Part shown: piece after piece, positions 1-9,696 of the stretch
Layout: every line of letters starts with the position of its first letter
Numbering within the stretch: position 1 is the first letter of the stretch
Source of the DNA: Chelativorans alearensis
Lineage (GTDB): Bacteria > Pseudomonadota > Alphaproteobacteria > Rhizobiales > Rhizobiaceae
NCBI RefSeq assembly: GCF_010993735.1
Contig: NZ_WQNI01000010.1
Coordinates: 1-64,000 of the forward strand
DNA length: 64,000 bases
Direction: 5' to 3'
Notes under the pieces: generated by a model
Databases searched by the model: none
What the model was told of the DNA's origin: nothing
What the model saw: the letters and a program-made list of their open reading frames with translations, nothing else
Made by a program: the position numbers and the translations under genes

Positions 1-56
1 CGCCATCTCCTGCAACGGCGACGGTGAATCATAAAACCCAATCCGTGTCATCAACG

Positions 57-3000
57 CTACGACTCGGAGTTCAACGGACGTGCTCTAGTCAGGGAAAGCG
101 CACCTCCTTCATAGGCAGCAAGCAGTGCGCGCTTGGCGTATTCCCTGATGACGACATGCGGCAGGTCAGTGGAGAGCGCTGCCTGCATGAGTACGTCTTT
201 CGAACCGGTCAAGAGATGGGCATTTTCTTCGCTCAGTCGATAAGCCGTAAGCGTGAGCCAGAGGCGCGCGCCTAGGTCGTAGAACGGCGATTTCGGATCA
301 CGAAACGCTCGATCGGATGTTCGCCCATACTGAGCGAACAACTCCGTCACCGCGCTCACGTCCTCAAGACGCCCCAGACACCGGGCAGCATGCGCTGTCC
401 GCCATCGCACGCGGGTGTCGATGTCTGAAAAGAAACCGTACAGCAATCGCGACAGGGCTTCCGGTAGCGTAGCTGGAACATCGATCGGGGTCAGCGTGTC
501 GCGGTCTTCCGCTGGCAATCGCGAGACAAGACGATCAAGATACCAGTCGAGGATCTCTCTTGCCTGGACGGCATTGACGGCGTCCACGATGCGAGAGGCT
601 ACGCCGAATAGCGCCGCACTGCCCATCCGCGCTCCGGACTCGGCGATGCCGTCAAGCAGGAGCGCGGTCCTTTGAACCCCGTCCGCTTCCGTTCGTTCCA
701 GCAGCTCATCCAGATTGCTTTGCCGGTAGCGAAGCCAGCGGCTGAATGCGGCCAAATGTGCCGAGATAACCGCGGGAAGCTTCTGCCGACACCAAAGCTG
801 CACCGCAGGCGTACCCTCCCACTCTTTTAGCACGCGAGAAAGTATGAGTGACCAATCCGAGGAATCGGCAATTTCCTCATCGATCGAGGTCAGCGCGTCT
901 AGGAAGGGAACGCGATCACTTGGTGCGCGGAGACTGTTGCTGATGTCGGTGAGAGTAGTCGATGGGTAACGGTACTTTTCGTTCTTTGAGGCCGCTCGAA
1001 CTGCATCTTCGAGTGCCTGCCGCCACGATATTCCATTGGCAGGAGCGAATGGACGGTTCGCCTGTTCGCTAACTTCATCGGTGCCCCGTAAGTGAGGTGT
1101 TCTGTCCTCCATTTTCTCTGATTTGGCTGCTGGTCTAGTCGCATCGAAAGCGACGAGCTGACGTGCTTGCGCGAGCCAGTATCCGGTTCCGGACTCACCC
1201 ACGGCATCGAGCAACACCTTTGCTTGCTCGATACGCACGAGTTGACCATCCGCGAGTAAGGAGGCGCGTGCCAATTCCTCAGCAAGTCTGTTGCCATCGG
1301 CTCGCGACAGGATGCCGTGGGCAGCAACGGCTTTGATAAGCTCGGCGTCTGGACCGTCGACCAGCATGGACAGCGCTGTTGCACGCGTAGGCTCGAGTTG
1401 ACCGAGGGCGAGCATTTCTTGAAGAAGCGGCGGCAAGGTGTTGTATAGTCGGGTCGTTCCGTCATCCATCCACCTCGCAGTGCAGGCAAAAGCGGTGGGA
1501 GCATGAAGCCTAGTGAGTCCGCGCACAACGTCATCCCAACTAAAGCCGTCATACCCATCCAATCGAACCGAGGCAGCAGCCGCGAAGGCGGCAAACTTGC
1601 CCGCAGCATCATCATCACCCTCTGAGCTTGCTGATCTCGCGACTTTGGAAGCACGCGCAACGAACTCTATCTGGTCGATTGCTTCTTCATCGATCTCCTT
1701 TGCGATAGTCACAGCATCACTGAAGAACGCCTCGGCATCGGGTCTGCTAAAGGGAAAGACGAAGCGTGCAAGCGCAACGAGCTCGGCCATTTTTTCGGAG
1801 GCGCGCGCACGCCGCGCCTTGGCATTGTTCCTGGCGATGGCAAGGATCGTCAGCAGGTCAGAATGAAACTCCCGCCGCAACCTGAAACTCGACAACAGGG
1901 TGGTTTCGCGACCGTGATAGGTTCCAAATTCCTTAGTGGCGGCTCGCAATGCCGCTTCACAGAGGGCTGGAACCTGGATGCCTCGCAGAAATAGAAGTTC
2001 CGATATGCTGCGCGCCGCGACCTGACGGAGATAGACAGCCTCGTAGTCTGAATCCAATTCGTACGAGTGCGTCGTGCTCCCGAGCGACGCTAGATCGTCA
2101 GCCAGCAGCGTTCCTGCCACAGCCTTTTGCATCACGTCTAGCCGGCCATGGTACACGCCAAAGAGGACACGCAGCTTGCGATCAGTCCGTTGCTGCTCCT
2201 GGTCCTGTTCATAGGTGTTGGGCTTCTTCGCTCGTTTGCCCTTGGAGGGCTTGGGCACCGACCGCCCCTCCGCGCCTATCCCATGTGCATACTCAAGGAA
2301 AGCATCTGCCGTGGTTGGCTTGCCGTCCAAACTGGCCTGCAGCATCCACAACCTCATAATCGCGTCGACGCGAGAAGCGTCCGATGAGCGCACGGCGATG
2401 ATGTCCTTGGTTAGCACCCGAAGAAGCTTCAGCGCGGTTCGCCGCACAGCGTCCGCTTGTCCACCGACATACAAGATTTCTGTCGCGGCGACGATCAAGC
2501 GGAGCCACTCAGTGGACCAGGAGGACGATGTATAGGAGATGCCCAGTTCGTGTGACGGGATGAACTTCGCACGCAACTTGCCGACGTCGCGCGCAAGTTG
2601 CGCATGATCGATGTCATGACCCGCCAAGGCAAGCTGAACCGTGATCAGCAAACGCCACGGTCCTAGCGGGGATGCTGCTGCGGCGAATTCAAGCAGGGTC
2701 TGGCCGTGACCATCAGCGATGAGACGAGACACAACATCAAGCCCGACACGCAGCCTAACCTCTGGCGGCGTCCAGCGCTGCAAATCGCGTATCGCCGCAT
2801 CGACCCCGGCGATACGGAATACCGCTTCAATTAAGGCCGCTATGTCACGGTCCTCAATTTTCCATTCGACGTGGCGTCCCTGAAATTCTCCATCCTTGCG
2901 CCGCGGGCGCTTGCTGATCCAAGCATCGTACATCCGAAGATAGTGAAGGGTGCCGACGCGATCATCCTTCAAACTGGCGCTCAGCGCGGAGTGGGCTAGA

Positions 3001-5228
3001 ACTGACCCGTGGCTAGGAGCGCGGTCGCGATCAAGGAGCGTTCGCCGTAGCAGTGAAGGGCCGCTAAACTCGACCGAAAGGTCCACTTCCTTGTCGACGA
3101 GATCGTAGAAAGCTCCCTCGTCGTGCTGGGCCTCGGCTCCGATGAGAATGGTTTGTACCGCTTTGACGATGTCGCCAGCTTCTCGGCATGTCGCAAGCGC
3201 AAGGGTCAGACGCCGAATTTGAATCTCGCGTCGTAGCAGTGGATCTCCCACTGCCGCGACAGGTCCATCCACGTCGAGCACCGTGAAGATGTCGGAGATG
3301 CGACTGGCCTTTACAAGAAAGTCGACAACGTACGTGCTGCAATACGGGTCACTGCGATAGTGCGACCAAAAATGTTCGGCGATGCGTGAAACGGTGTCCG
3401 CTTGAGCGGCCTGGCTGCGCTTTGCGATGTGATCTTCAAAGTCTTCATCAGACACTGTCAGTTGGCTACCGCTCAGCCCGATTCCGGGTGCGAGATCGGC
3501 AGCAAAATCTCGGACGAGTTGGTCGTTCGTGCCGCTGACGGCGGCGACGGCCGAAACGGATGCAGGCGTCGGCAAGAATGCTAACGCCGCGGTGAGACGG
3601 TCCAAGTCCGTTTGGCGCCCGAGCTTCTTCAGTGCGAGGGTGAATGATGCATCAATCACGTCTGCCAGCGTCCGGCCGTTCGGAAGCAAGGCCTCAAACA
3701 ATGTATCGAGATTTCCTCCGGACGCCTTCAAGGCGTACGACTGGACACGTGGGTTGCCACCTGTGAGATCGTGGAATGAGGATATGGATGCGTTCGACGC
3801 ATCGGGGAACACGCCGATCAGGTGCTGCCGAGTCTCCGTTTCGGTGAACGGACGGCACAAGACTTCATCCGTTGTCACGGGAAAGCCGAGACCGCTCTTT
3901 CGCGCGGTTCGAGCGGAAACAACGAAGCGGACATTGCTTGGCAGCTTGTTGAGATCGGCGCCAGCAATGTCGTGGATGAACGGACGCTCGACCGGAACAG
4001 CAGATTCAGCGGCAGTTACCGTGTTGTCTGCTGCGTCAACAATGACGAGAAGTATGGCGCCCGGCGATGAAAGTTCGAGCGCCCTACCAGCCATGGTCAT
4101 GCGCTGGAGGAAGGTCTCAATCGTCGTCGGATGGGTGCCACTCCTGGGCAGCAGCAGAGGCAGTTCGGTCGCGACCGCAACATCATTGATGATCTGGAGG
4201 AAGGCGCGCTCGGGGAGATGTCGCTTGTCTTCAGAGTGCATGTAGCTGCCCGCGCCGTAGCAGTCGTAAGTGACCGCAACCGATCCATGGGGCAGTCTCG
4301 ATGCGAGCTGTTGGGTAAGCGTGGTCTTCCCACACCCTCCTTCGCCATGGACGAGAACAGTCCGAACACCAGCCTCGAGCTTTTGCAGAACCTCCCTTGT
4401 GCCGACGCGTTCGATCGTGCTCTTGGGCACTTCGATTGCTGGCGGACAGGGAAATAATCCTTGTCGTCCGCCAAGCCCGAACCATACGAGGAGCTTGCGC
4501 TCGTCGACGAGCTCGCGCAGGCGCTCGGGAAGCATGAGCGTGCGGACCTGAGCTTGCAGGTGCTCGACTTCGCCACGAACATCGTCGCCGAGCAAGGCGA
4601 TGACGTCCTCAGTGACTTTGTCGTCGAGGCCGAATCTTGATAGCGAGCCGCATTCGCCTAGGTCCAGACAATTCAAGAAATCAGCGAACTTGACATTGTC
4701 GAGACCGGTAGCAAGCTGAACTTTGCACCGATCTTCTTCGGGCACCGCAGAAGCACCGCTCCCCGGCAACAATGCAAGAATATCGCTACCTGCGGGCTGA
4801 TTGCTGACGAGCCGGACAACAAGCTGGGCCTCCGGCTTCATACGGCTACGCGCGTGTGCGAAGTCATCGCCCAATCGGCGCAGCACCGAGTTGTTGCCGG
4901 TCGTTCTTGTGCTGGCGCAGAGACGGGCGATGGTCCATGGTGTGGAGGGTGATGATCCCGAGTACTTCAATTGCACGAGCTCGACGCGAGCGGCCTTGTC
5001 GAGGACGCGGTCACCATGCAAGAGGGCGCAATCGACTCCGTCCCACGTTGGCGCGTCGATCGTCGTTTGGGGCTCGGCAAAGGGAATACCTTCGACGGTA
5101 ACCGCCGAGAGCGTGGATCGAGGTTTCAGTAGACCGAGAATCTGCTGTAGCGCCCACAGTTCGTGAAACTGGTCGCCAGCATTTGATCCGCGTGCTCCAC
5201 CGTAATCGGCTGCGTAGTTCGTTGGCAC
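57..5228 (-). CDS. Avs-like STAND NTPase with N-terminal nuclease-like domain
   Basis: A 1723-residue three-part protein. Residues 1-200 resemble the DUF4297/Cap4 restriction-like nuclease fold, with D66 and an E83-x-x-Q86-x-K88 motif as candidate catalytic residues. A STAND-type NTPase follows, with Walker A GEGGCGKT at 295-302, Walker B LLVIVDAAD at 393-401 and a sensor-like FVVSARTAR at 435-443. Residues from about 600 to the end look like long helical repeats with no enzyme motif. This nuclease-NTPase-helical repeat layout is that of Avs antiphage proteins, which sense a viral protein through the C-terminus and then cut DNA. The start is GTG, six bases after GGAG. The layout is seen in the sequence; the antiphage role is inferred. 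It could also belong to another nuclease-NTPase clade. Confidence 0.75.
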   Translation of the reverse strand: MPTNYAADYGGARGSNAGDQFHELWALQQILGLLKPRSTLSAVTVEGIPFAEPQTTIDAPTWDGVDCALLHGDRVLDKAARVELVQLKYSGSSPSTPWTIARLCASTRTTGNNSVLRRLGDDFAHARSRMKPEAQLVVRLVSNQPAGSDILALLPGSGASAVPEEDRCKVQLATGLDNVKFADFLNCLDLGECGSLSRFGLDDKVTEDVIALLGDDVRGEVEHLQAQVRTLMLPERLRELVDERKLLVWFGLGGRQGLFPCPPAIEVPKSTIERVGTREVLQKLEAGVRTVLVHGEGGCGKTTLTQQLASRLPHGSVAVTYDCYGAGSYMHSEDKRHLPERAFLQIINDVAVATELPLLLPRSGTHPTTIETFLQRMTMAGRALELSSPGAILLVIVDAADNTVTAAESAVPVERPFIHDIAGADLNKLPSNVRFVVSARTARKSGLGFPVTTDEVLCRPFTETETRQHLIGVFPDASNASISSFHDLTGGNPRVQSYALKASGGNLDTLFEALLPNGRTLADVIDASFTLALKKLGRQTDLDRLTAALAFLPTPASVSAVAAVSGTNDQLVRDFAADLAPGIGLSGSQLTVSDEDFEDHIAKRSQAAQADTVSRIAEHFWSHYRSDPYCSTYVVDFLVKASRISDIFTVLDVDGPVAAVGDPLLRREIQIRRLTLALATCREAGDIVKAVQTILIGAEAQHDEGAFYDLVDKEVDLSVEFSGPSLLRRTLLDRDRAPSHGSVLAHSALSASLKDDRVGTLHYLRMYDAWISKRPRRKDGEFQGRHVEWKIEDRDIAALIEAVFRIAGVDAAIRDLQRWTPPEVRLRVGLDVVSRLIADGHGQTLLEFAAAASPLGPWRLLITVQLALAGHDIDHAQLARDVGKLRAKFIPSHELGISYTSSSWSTEWLRLIVAATEILYVGGQADAVRRTALKLLRVLTKDIIAVRSSDASRVDAIMRLWMLQASLDGKPTTADAFLEYAHGIGAEGRSVPKPSKGKRAKKPNTYEQDQEQQRTDRKLRVLFGVYHGRLDVMQKAVAGTLLADDLASLGSTTHSYELDSDYEAVYLRQVAARSISELLFLRGIQVPALCEAALRAATKEFGTYHGRETTLLSSFRLRREFHSDLLTILAIARNNAKARRARASEKMAELVALARFVFPFSRPDAEAFFSDAVTIAKEIDEEAIDQIEFVARASKVARSASSEGDDDAAGKFAAFAAAASVRLDGYDGFSWDDVVRGLTRLHAPTAFACTARWMDDGTTRLYNTLPPLLQEMLALGQLEPTRATALSMLVDGPDAELIKAVAAHGILSRADGNRLAEELARASLLADGQLVRIEQAKVLLDAVGESGTGYWLAQARQLVAFDATRPAAKSEKMEDRTPHLRGTDEVSEQANRPFAPANGISWRQALEDAVRAASKNEKYRYPSTTLTDISNSLRAPSDRVPFLDALTSIDEEIADSSDWSLILSRVLKEWEGTPAVQLWCRQKLPAVISAHLAAFSRWLRYRQSNLDELLERTEADGVQRTALLLDGIAESGARMGSAALFGVASRIVDAVNAVQAREILDWYLDRLVSRLPAEDRDTLTPIDVPATLPEALSRLLYGFFSDIDTRVRWRTAHAARCLGRLEDVSAVTELFAQYGRTSDRAFRDPKSPFYDLGARLWLTLTAYRLSEENAHLLTGSKDVLMQAALSTDLPHVVIREYAKRALLAAYEGGALSLTRARPLNSES

Positions 5229-5801
5229 GGTTCACTCCAATGCTCAGACGGAGGCTCGATAGGGAACTCGCGCCGATTCCGAAATCATGCCACAGTCAGT
5301 AAGTATGGCAAACGACCAGAATTTTTATTGGGCTTCAAGGACATCGTCGCCTACCTCCAACCTTGTCGAGAATGCGCTGCATGTCGTCGTTGTTAGACAG
5401 TGTCGTCGCGAAACATGCCTATGCTTGGGGCAAGGACTTGCAGCTGATGCGGCTAGGTAGACAAGCGGCCACCCACGATACTGAATTCCATCTAGCCCCG
5501 GACGTGGCGTTGTGCTTCGGAAGACAACCCCGGCCAGCTTCTAATCTACGATGCCCGCTTCGGGCCACATACAGGACATCGCCGGCTGAACATCAGATGT
5601 CTGCTCTTGTGCTGACCGCACCAAGAGCGGCCAGTCCGTTAGCCGGCCCGATCGCGGCTGTCCGCAACGCGCCTCATTTGGACTAGCGGGCAGCCGGTTA
5701 GCGTTCTAAGAGCGGACCTGGTGCGCGGAGACGTCGGAGGGGTCGGCTACAGGCGGCGATTCGTGTCTAGCAATTCAATTACACGGTTCAGAGGGGCAAC
5801 A
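5229..5801. other. intergenic region, no supported gene
   Basis: About 570 bases between the divergent Avs-like and HEPN genes. Short open frames exist (for example 5363-5686) but lack a recognisable product or a convincing ribosome site. The promoters of both flanking genes must lie here; I cannot place them. Confidence 0.5.
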
Positions 5802-6299
5802 GTGGCTGAGAAATCTGGAATAAGTGGAGCGCTACCCATCGACATGGCGGCGGCGAACAGGCTGCCCGCGCGCGGCGAAGAATTGATGCGCGTGGTAACG
5901 CGGTTCGAGTATGCGCTGAAGGAGATCGGCTATGGGAAGATGGGAGCTGGCGGAGCCGTTGAAGCCAAATGGGACGAGTTCGCGAACAAAGAACTGACGT
6001 CCGATTTCTTGAAACACGTTCGAGAAAATAACATCGCCCCAACCATCCTCAGCAACCCACCCAGCCGGCAGATTCTGAATGGAAGCTCGCTTGACTGGGA
6101 AGCCACCGCACCGCCATCTGATATTCAGTCGCTTATCGGTGCGGTGCGCCGCGTCCGCAACAATCTCGTGCACGGCGGCAAGTCGGGCGACAAAGACTCT
6201 GACCGAAACAACCTCTTGGTTGCTGAGGCCATCGCCGTGTTGATGGAAGCGCTCCGGGCGCACGCCGATCTGCGTTTCATGTTTGAAGGGAAGTGGTAG
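5802..6299 (+). CDS. small HEPN-domain protein
   Basis: A 165-residue, mostly helical protein carrying R119-NNLV-H124, the Rx4H signature of HEPN domains, within RRVRNNLVHGG. In many HEPN proteins this motif forms an RNase site when dimerised; others are only structural. The frame is open further upstream, but GTG at 5802 is preferred because GAGGGG precedes it at good spacing. It lies divergently from the Avs-like gene in a probable defence region and has no MNT nucleotidyltransferase partner next to it. A defence or toxin role is inferred from motif and neighbourhood only. Confidence 0.65.
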   Translation: MAEKSGISGALPIDMAAANRLPARGEELMRVVTRFEYALKEIGYGKMGAGGAVEAKWDEFANKELTSDFLKHVRENNIAPTILSNPPSRQILNGSSLDWEATAPPSDIQSLIGAVRRVRNNLVHGGKSGDKDSDRNNLLVAEAIAVLMEALRAHADLRFMFEGKW

Positions 6300-6738
6300 G
6301 CCCTTCTCTGCCCAGCATTCTCTGTTCGACCTGCTGGAGGCGATGCGCCATTCTCTGTTCCGGTCTGCAATCGGCACGCTGACCTGCCACTGAACTATCA
6401 TCCACCGCGATTAAAGCTTTGATCGTCTCTCGTACGCCGTGTGGCGCGGCTTGAGCAAAACTCGGTGGCAGGTCAACGCCTACGGCGGTGCCTGCGGCAT
6501 CCTTGAGCCCTTGCGCGCGGCGGCATGACGCCTCTTGATAGCTCTCCTGCAGGCTCTCGAGCTCTTGCTTCAGTTCCTCGAACTCAGCCTTCAGTGTTTC
6601 GTGCTGGTCCGCCGTCACGCTGGTCGGCTTGGCCAAGTTCTTTAGAAATCGGCTAAGATCGGCTTTCCAGGCAGTGCGTTTCTTGTCCCAATCGTGTTCA
6701 CTGCGTGGCTCTAGGGTGATCCCGGTCTTCTGAATCAT
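6277..6738 (-). CDS. hypothetical coiled-coil protein (doubtful)
   Basis: A possible 153-residue protein whose first half (about residues 15-75) is charged and helical, with a probable coiled coil. The second half is low in recognisable features. It converges on the HEPN gene and overlaps its last 23 bases. AGGAG sits immediately against the ATG, which is too close for a good ribosome site. I do not recognise a family. It may be the surviving N-terminal part of a longer gene, or may not be expressed. Confidence 0.35.
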   Translation of the reverse strand: MIQKTGITLEPRSEHDWDKKRTAWKADLSRFLKNLAKPTSVTADQHETLKAEFEELKQELESLQESYQEASCRRAQGLKDAAGTAVGVDLPPSFAQAAPHGVRETIKALIAVDDSSVAGQRADCRPEQRMAHRLQQVEQRMLGREGPTTSLQT

Positions 6739-6816
6739 CTCCTGCCGAGATGATGGCCATCCCCGTATGCAGTGCTGTAAATGGAATAAGCGTTACGGTG
6801 GCAGTCGGCTCAAAGC

Positions 6817-7101
6817 ATGGAACACTCGAAAGACGTCATATCGGTACGGCTATCGAAATCGGATATCGCGATTATTGAAGGCGCCGCCGAAAAATCCGGT
6901 CAGTCGCTTACGGAATTTGTGCGTAGCGCTGTCCTGCGAACCGCTAGCGAAATAGGAGATGGTCGACTGATTGCCATGAGTCCTGAAGGGTTCTCGGATT
7001 TCTGCTCGGCTATATACGCGCCGGGCACACCAATTCCGGAAATGATCGAATTGGCAAACCGGCCTGCGCCGTGGGAATCGGGACACACCGCCGATAAGTG
7101 A
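6817..7101 (+). CDS. DUF1778 (TacA-like) antitoxin, orphan
   Basis: A 94-residue protein with an N-terminal ribbon-helix-helix pattern (VRLSKSDIAIIEGAAEKSGQ, then SLTEFVRSAV) and a C-terminal SPEGFSDFC...PIPEMIELA segment. This matches DUF1778/TacA antitoxins, which repress their own operon and neutralise a GNAT acetyltransferase that modifies aminoacyl-tRNA. The partner normally follows directly, but here the next gene is the oppositely oriented recombinase and no GNAT frame is visible. It is therefore an orphan, or acts as a stand-alone regulator. Confidence 0.7.
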   Translation: MEHSKDVISVRLSKSDIAIIEGAAEKSGQSLTEFVRSAVLRTASEIGDGRLIAMSPEGFSDFCSAIYAPGTPIPEMIELANRPAPWESGHTADK

Positions 7102-7176
7102 CGAAGCCCGATGACCGTGCTTCAATGTTCGAGGCGGTTCTTCGTATGCGGTGCTGCTGCTTACCGTCCACCTTGC

Positions 7177-9543
7177 TTACGCCGCTTCCCAAACCTGGTT
7201 CAAAATCCGAGCGGCGAGAGCTGCCTTGTCCTGCGGCAGGAAACGACCGTAGTGCTGCGCGACCATGTCAGGGGTGTCCTGGATGGCGTAGCTCGCCTGC
7301 TCATAGGAACCGGTCTGTTTGAGGATATGCGTTGCCAGCACGTCGCGGACATTGTGGGGGCCGTGAGGGAGGAGACTGGGAATCGCGCCCCGTTTTGTGT
7401 AGGGGTTGTAGATCCCATATCGTTGGATCGTCAGGCGCCAGGCTTCATAGAACGTGTTTTGGTCATAGGAAGCGTCCCTGCTCGTCGTCTTCACTGTCTT
7501 GACGAAGAACGTGCCTGGATCCTTGGCTCCGCCGAGAAGCACACGCCTGTGCCGGTCGATATAAGCCTCAATGTGATCGTAGAGGCCGCCGAGATCAGGC
7601 AGGATCAGTCGAAACGGCTTGCTCCCGAAATAGGACGAATTGGCGTTCTTGAAGGCCACCGACGGGATCAGCACCTCCCAACCCTTGTCGCGTTCGCTCC
7701 ATCGGATCTCGCCGCGTTTCATGTCGGCGAGTTGGCGCTCGGACCGCGGCAGCCGTCCGCGTTCACAGACCATCAGCTGGCGCAGGTTCTTCTGCCGCAA
7801 TCCAAGGTGCAGCCCGAAGCGCAGCATCAGGAACGATCGGACGGCTTCCGCCGCCGGGCGACGATAGAGCCGCTCGTCCGGCATGAGTCGGAGAATCTCC
7901 TCAGTGATCTTTCGATATTCACCGACCGGGCTTTCGGCCTCCAATACCGGCATGATCGGCTCGAACGGGTCACGATGGACCCGCGCGACGCGCTGGATCT
8001 CCTTCACGCGGGAGGAGGCATGCTTGAAATAAACGTCGCAGGCATCGTCCCAGTCGGCACAGGCGCGGTCGATGTCCGCCTGTGTAACCAGTCCGTCGAT
8101 CGGCCGGAGCCGTGATCCGAGACGAGGGTGCTGTCGTAGCCAGCCCGTTTCCTTCCGGGTGAGGGCAAGCGAAATGCGCAGCATGTCCACTTCCCAGGCC
8201 GTATAGAAGCCGCGCCGCCTCTCGCGCCATTGCACATACCAGTCCCAGATCGAGGGGAAGACGAGCAGGCCGAAGGTCAGGTGCTGCAGCGGCACGCCAT
8301 AGCCGCGGACCGGGCCGCGCGGATGGGCGGCCAATGCCCCGAACATCAGACCGAGATGCTCCACCTTCTGAGACGCCGTCTCCTCGCCCCAGACACCGTT
8401 CCGTTGCAGGCCGAATGCGGTGAGCGTCGCGGTCTTGAAGCGGATGAGTTCGGCCATTTCCATGGCGAGGACAGGCGGAGCGTCGATGACGCCGGATCGC
8501 AGGTCTGGATCGGTGAAGGAAGTGCTGTCTTCGTCCGGCTCGTCGTATCTGTTTCGATGGCTGTCCTGCGCAGCGTCAGATTGACCGTATGTGACCCCTG
8601 GAAAGCGGATTGCGTAGCGCTGCTTCATCGCGGCCGCTTGGAACCGCCTGTAGTCGGTCGAGCCCCTGATAATGACGCGCTGAACCCATGCGAGGATCTC
8701 CTCCTGTTCCTGGCGGGGGCGTGTGTTGAAATCATCGGGCAGATGCCAGGCGAGCCTCCGTCGCTCGGCCGGGGCGATATCGTCGAGGACGTGGCCCGAG
8801 GCTGACCGCGTCTGATGCGGGAGCTTCGCCTTGAAGTATCCCGCCGGGAGGCGATAGCGGCGCTCGATGCGACTGAGAACCTCCATGCTCGCCACGCTGC
8901 GGGGCGCCTTCGATCCTTGCAGCCAGTGGCGGATGGTCGAATGGTCGAGCTTTTCGTCTTCGCGAACGACGGCGCGGTGTAGGTGCCAATAGCTGTCGCC
9001 ATGGCGGCGCATGTGCAGGTCCAGCGCCTCCCGGAGGGTTGGCGGGTCGAGCCACTCCTCAAATAAAGGCTTAGGAAATTCCTCGATGATGCGAGGTTTG
9101 GCGCCGGGCTTCTGCCGTGTCGACGCAGGTCTTGGCTCCGATTGCTCCCTAGGGCCAATTCGCAGGGCAGTGCCCGGCTTTTCTTTAGGCTGCCGCGGAG
9201 GACGGTCGCGTCGCGGACGTGGCTCGGAATCGCGAGCCTTTCGGATCTTGGCCGAAGGGCGATCAGCCGGACTTTGAGTGTTCCGTACAATCGCATCCAG
9301 AGCTGGTTCAATCACCGCCCTCGCGCCCCGAATAGCGTCCCTGTCGAGGCCGCATTGAAGGGCGATTTCGTCCCAATCGTAGCCGCGCACCTTGCGAGGC
9401 GGCATTTGCGACTGGGCGATCAGACCGAGGAGAAATTCTTTGATCCGTGTGCTGTCCCGCGGGGGCAATGCGGGATCGACACGGAGGCGGCAGAAATCGG
9501 AGATCTTGCGGGCAAGCAGTTTGGTATGCGGAAGGTCAGGCAT
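7177..9543 (-). CDS. large tyrosine recombinase/integrase
   Basis: A 788-residue protein. The C-terminal third has tyrosine-recombinase features: an arginine in GLRQKNLRQL, HNVR (H730, R733) and the presumed nucleophile Y765 in AQHYGRF. It therefore probably cuts and rejoins DNA at an attachment site. The N-terminal 450 residues are unusual. They include a basic, proline-rich linker (about 90-160) and a region around 175-290 resembling small DNA-binding folds. Ordinary phage integrases are 350-450 residues. It probably serves one of the islands in this window, and the tRNA-like repeats at 12.6 and 21.5 kb are candidate targets, but the link is inferred. Confidence 0.75.
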   Translation of the reverse strand: MPDLPHTKLLARKISDFCRLRVDPALPPRDSTRIKEFLLGLIAQSQMPPRKVRGYDWDEIALQCGLDRDAIRGARAVIEPALDAIVRNTQSPADRPSAKIRKARDSEPRPRRDRPPRQPKEKPGTALRIGPREQSEPRPASTRQKPGAKPRIIEEFPKPLFEEWLDPPTLREALDLHMRRHGDSYWHLHRAVVREDEKLDHSTIRHWLQGSKAPRSVASMEVLSRIERRYRLPAGYFKAKLPHQTRSASGHVLDDIAPAERRRLAWHLPDDFNTRPRQEQEEILAWVQRVIIRGSTDYRRFQAAAMKQRYAIRFPGVTYGQSDAAQDSHRNRYDEPDEDSTSFTDPDLRSGVIDAPPVLAMEMAELIRFKTATLTAFGLQRNGVWGEETASQKVEHLGLMFGALAAHPRGPVRGYGVPLQHLTFGLLVFPSIWDWYVQWRERRRGFYTAWEVDMLRISLALTRKETGWLRQHPRLGSRLRPIDGLVTQADIDRACADWDDACDVYFKHASSRVKEIQRVARVHRDPFEPIMPVLEAESPVGEYRKITEEILRLMPDERLYRRPAAEAVRSFLMLRFGLHLGLRQKNLRQLMVCERGRLPRSERQLADMKRGEIRWSERDKGWEVLIPSVAFKNANSSYFGSKPFRLILPDLGGLYDHIEAYIDRHRRVLLGGAKDPGTFFVKTVKTTSRDASYDQNTFYEAWRLTIQRYGIYNPYTKRGAIPSLLPHGPHNVRDVLATHILKQTGSYEQASYAIQDTPDMVAQHYGRFLPQDKAALAARILNQVWEAA

Positions 9544-9696
9544 GTGAGTAGGCTATGAAGATTGTCCACGACGTTTGACGAAGGTCGCGGTCCTATCCGA
9601 TTCGTCGCATCGGATGCCTAATCTCCTTGCCAATACGCTGGCACTGCCGATCGGACGGCTTTATGCTTCTGATGGAGCAGGCCGAGAGTGACGAGC

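Noticed and set aside
5363-5686. 107-codon frame between the Avs-like and HEPN genes
   Set aside because: No ribosome site, no family resemblance, and composition like non-coding DNA.
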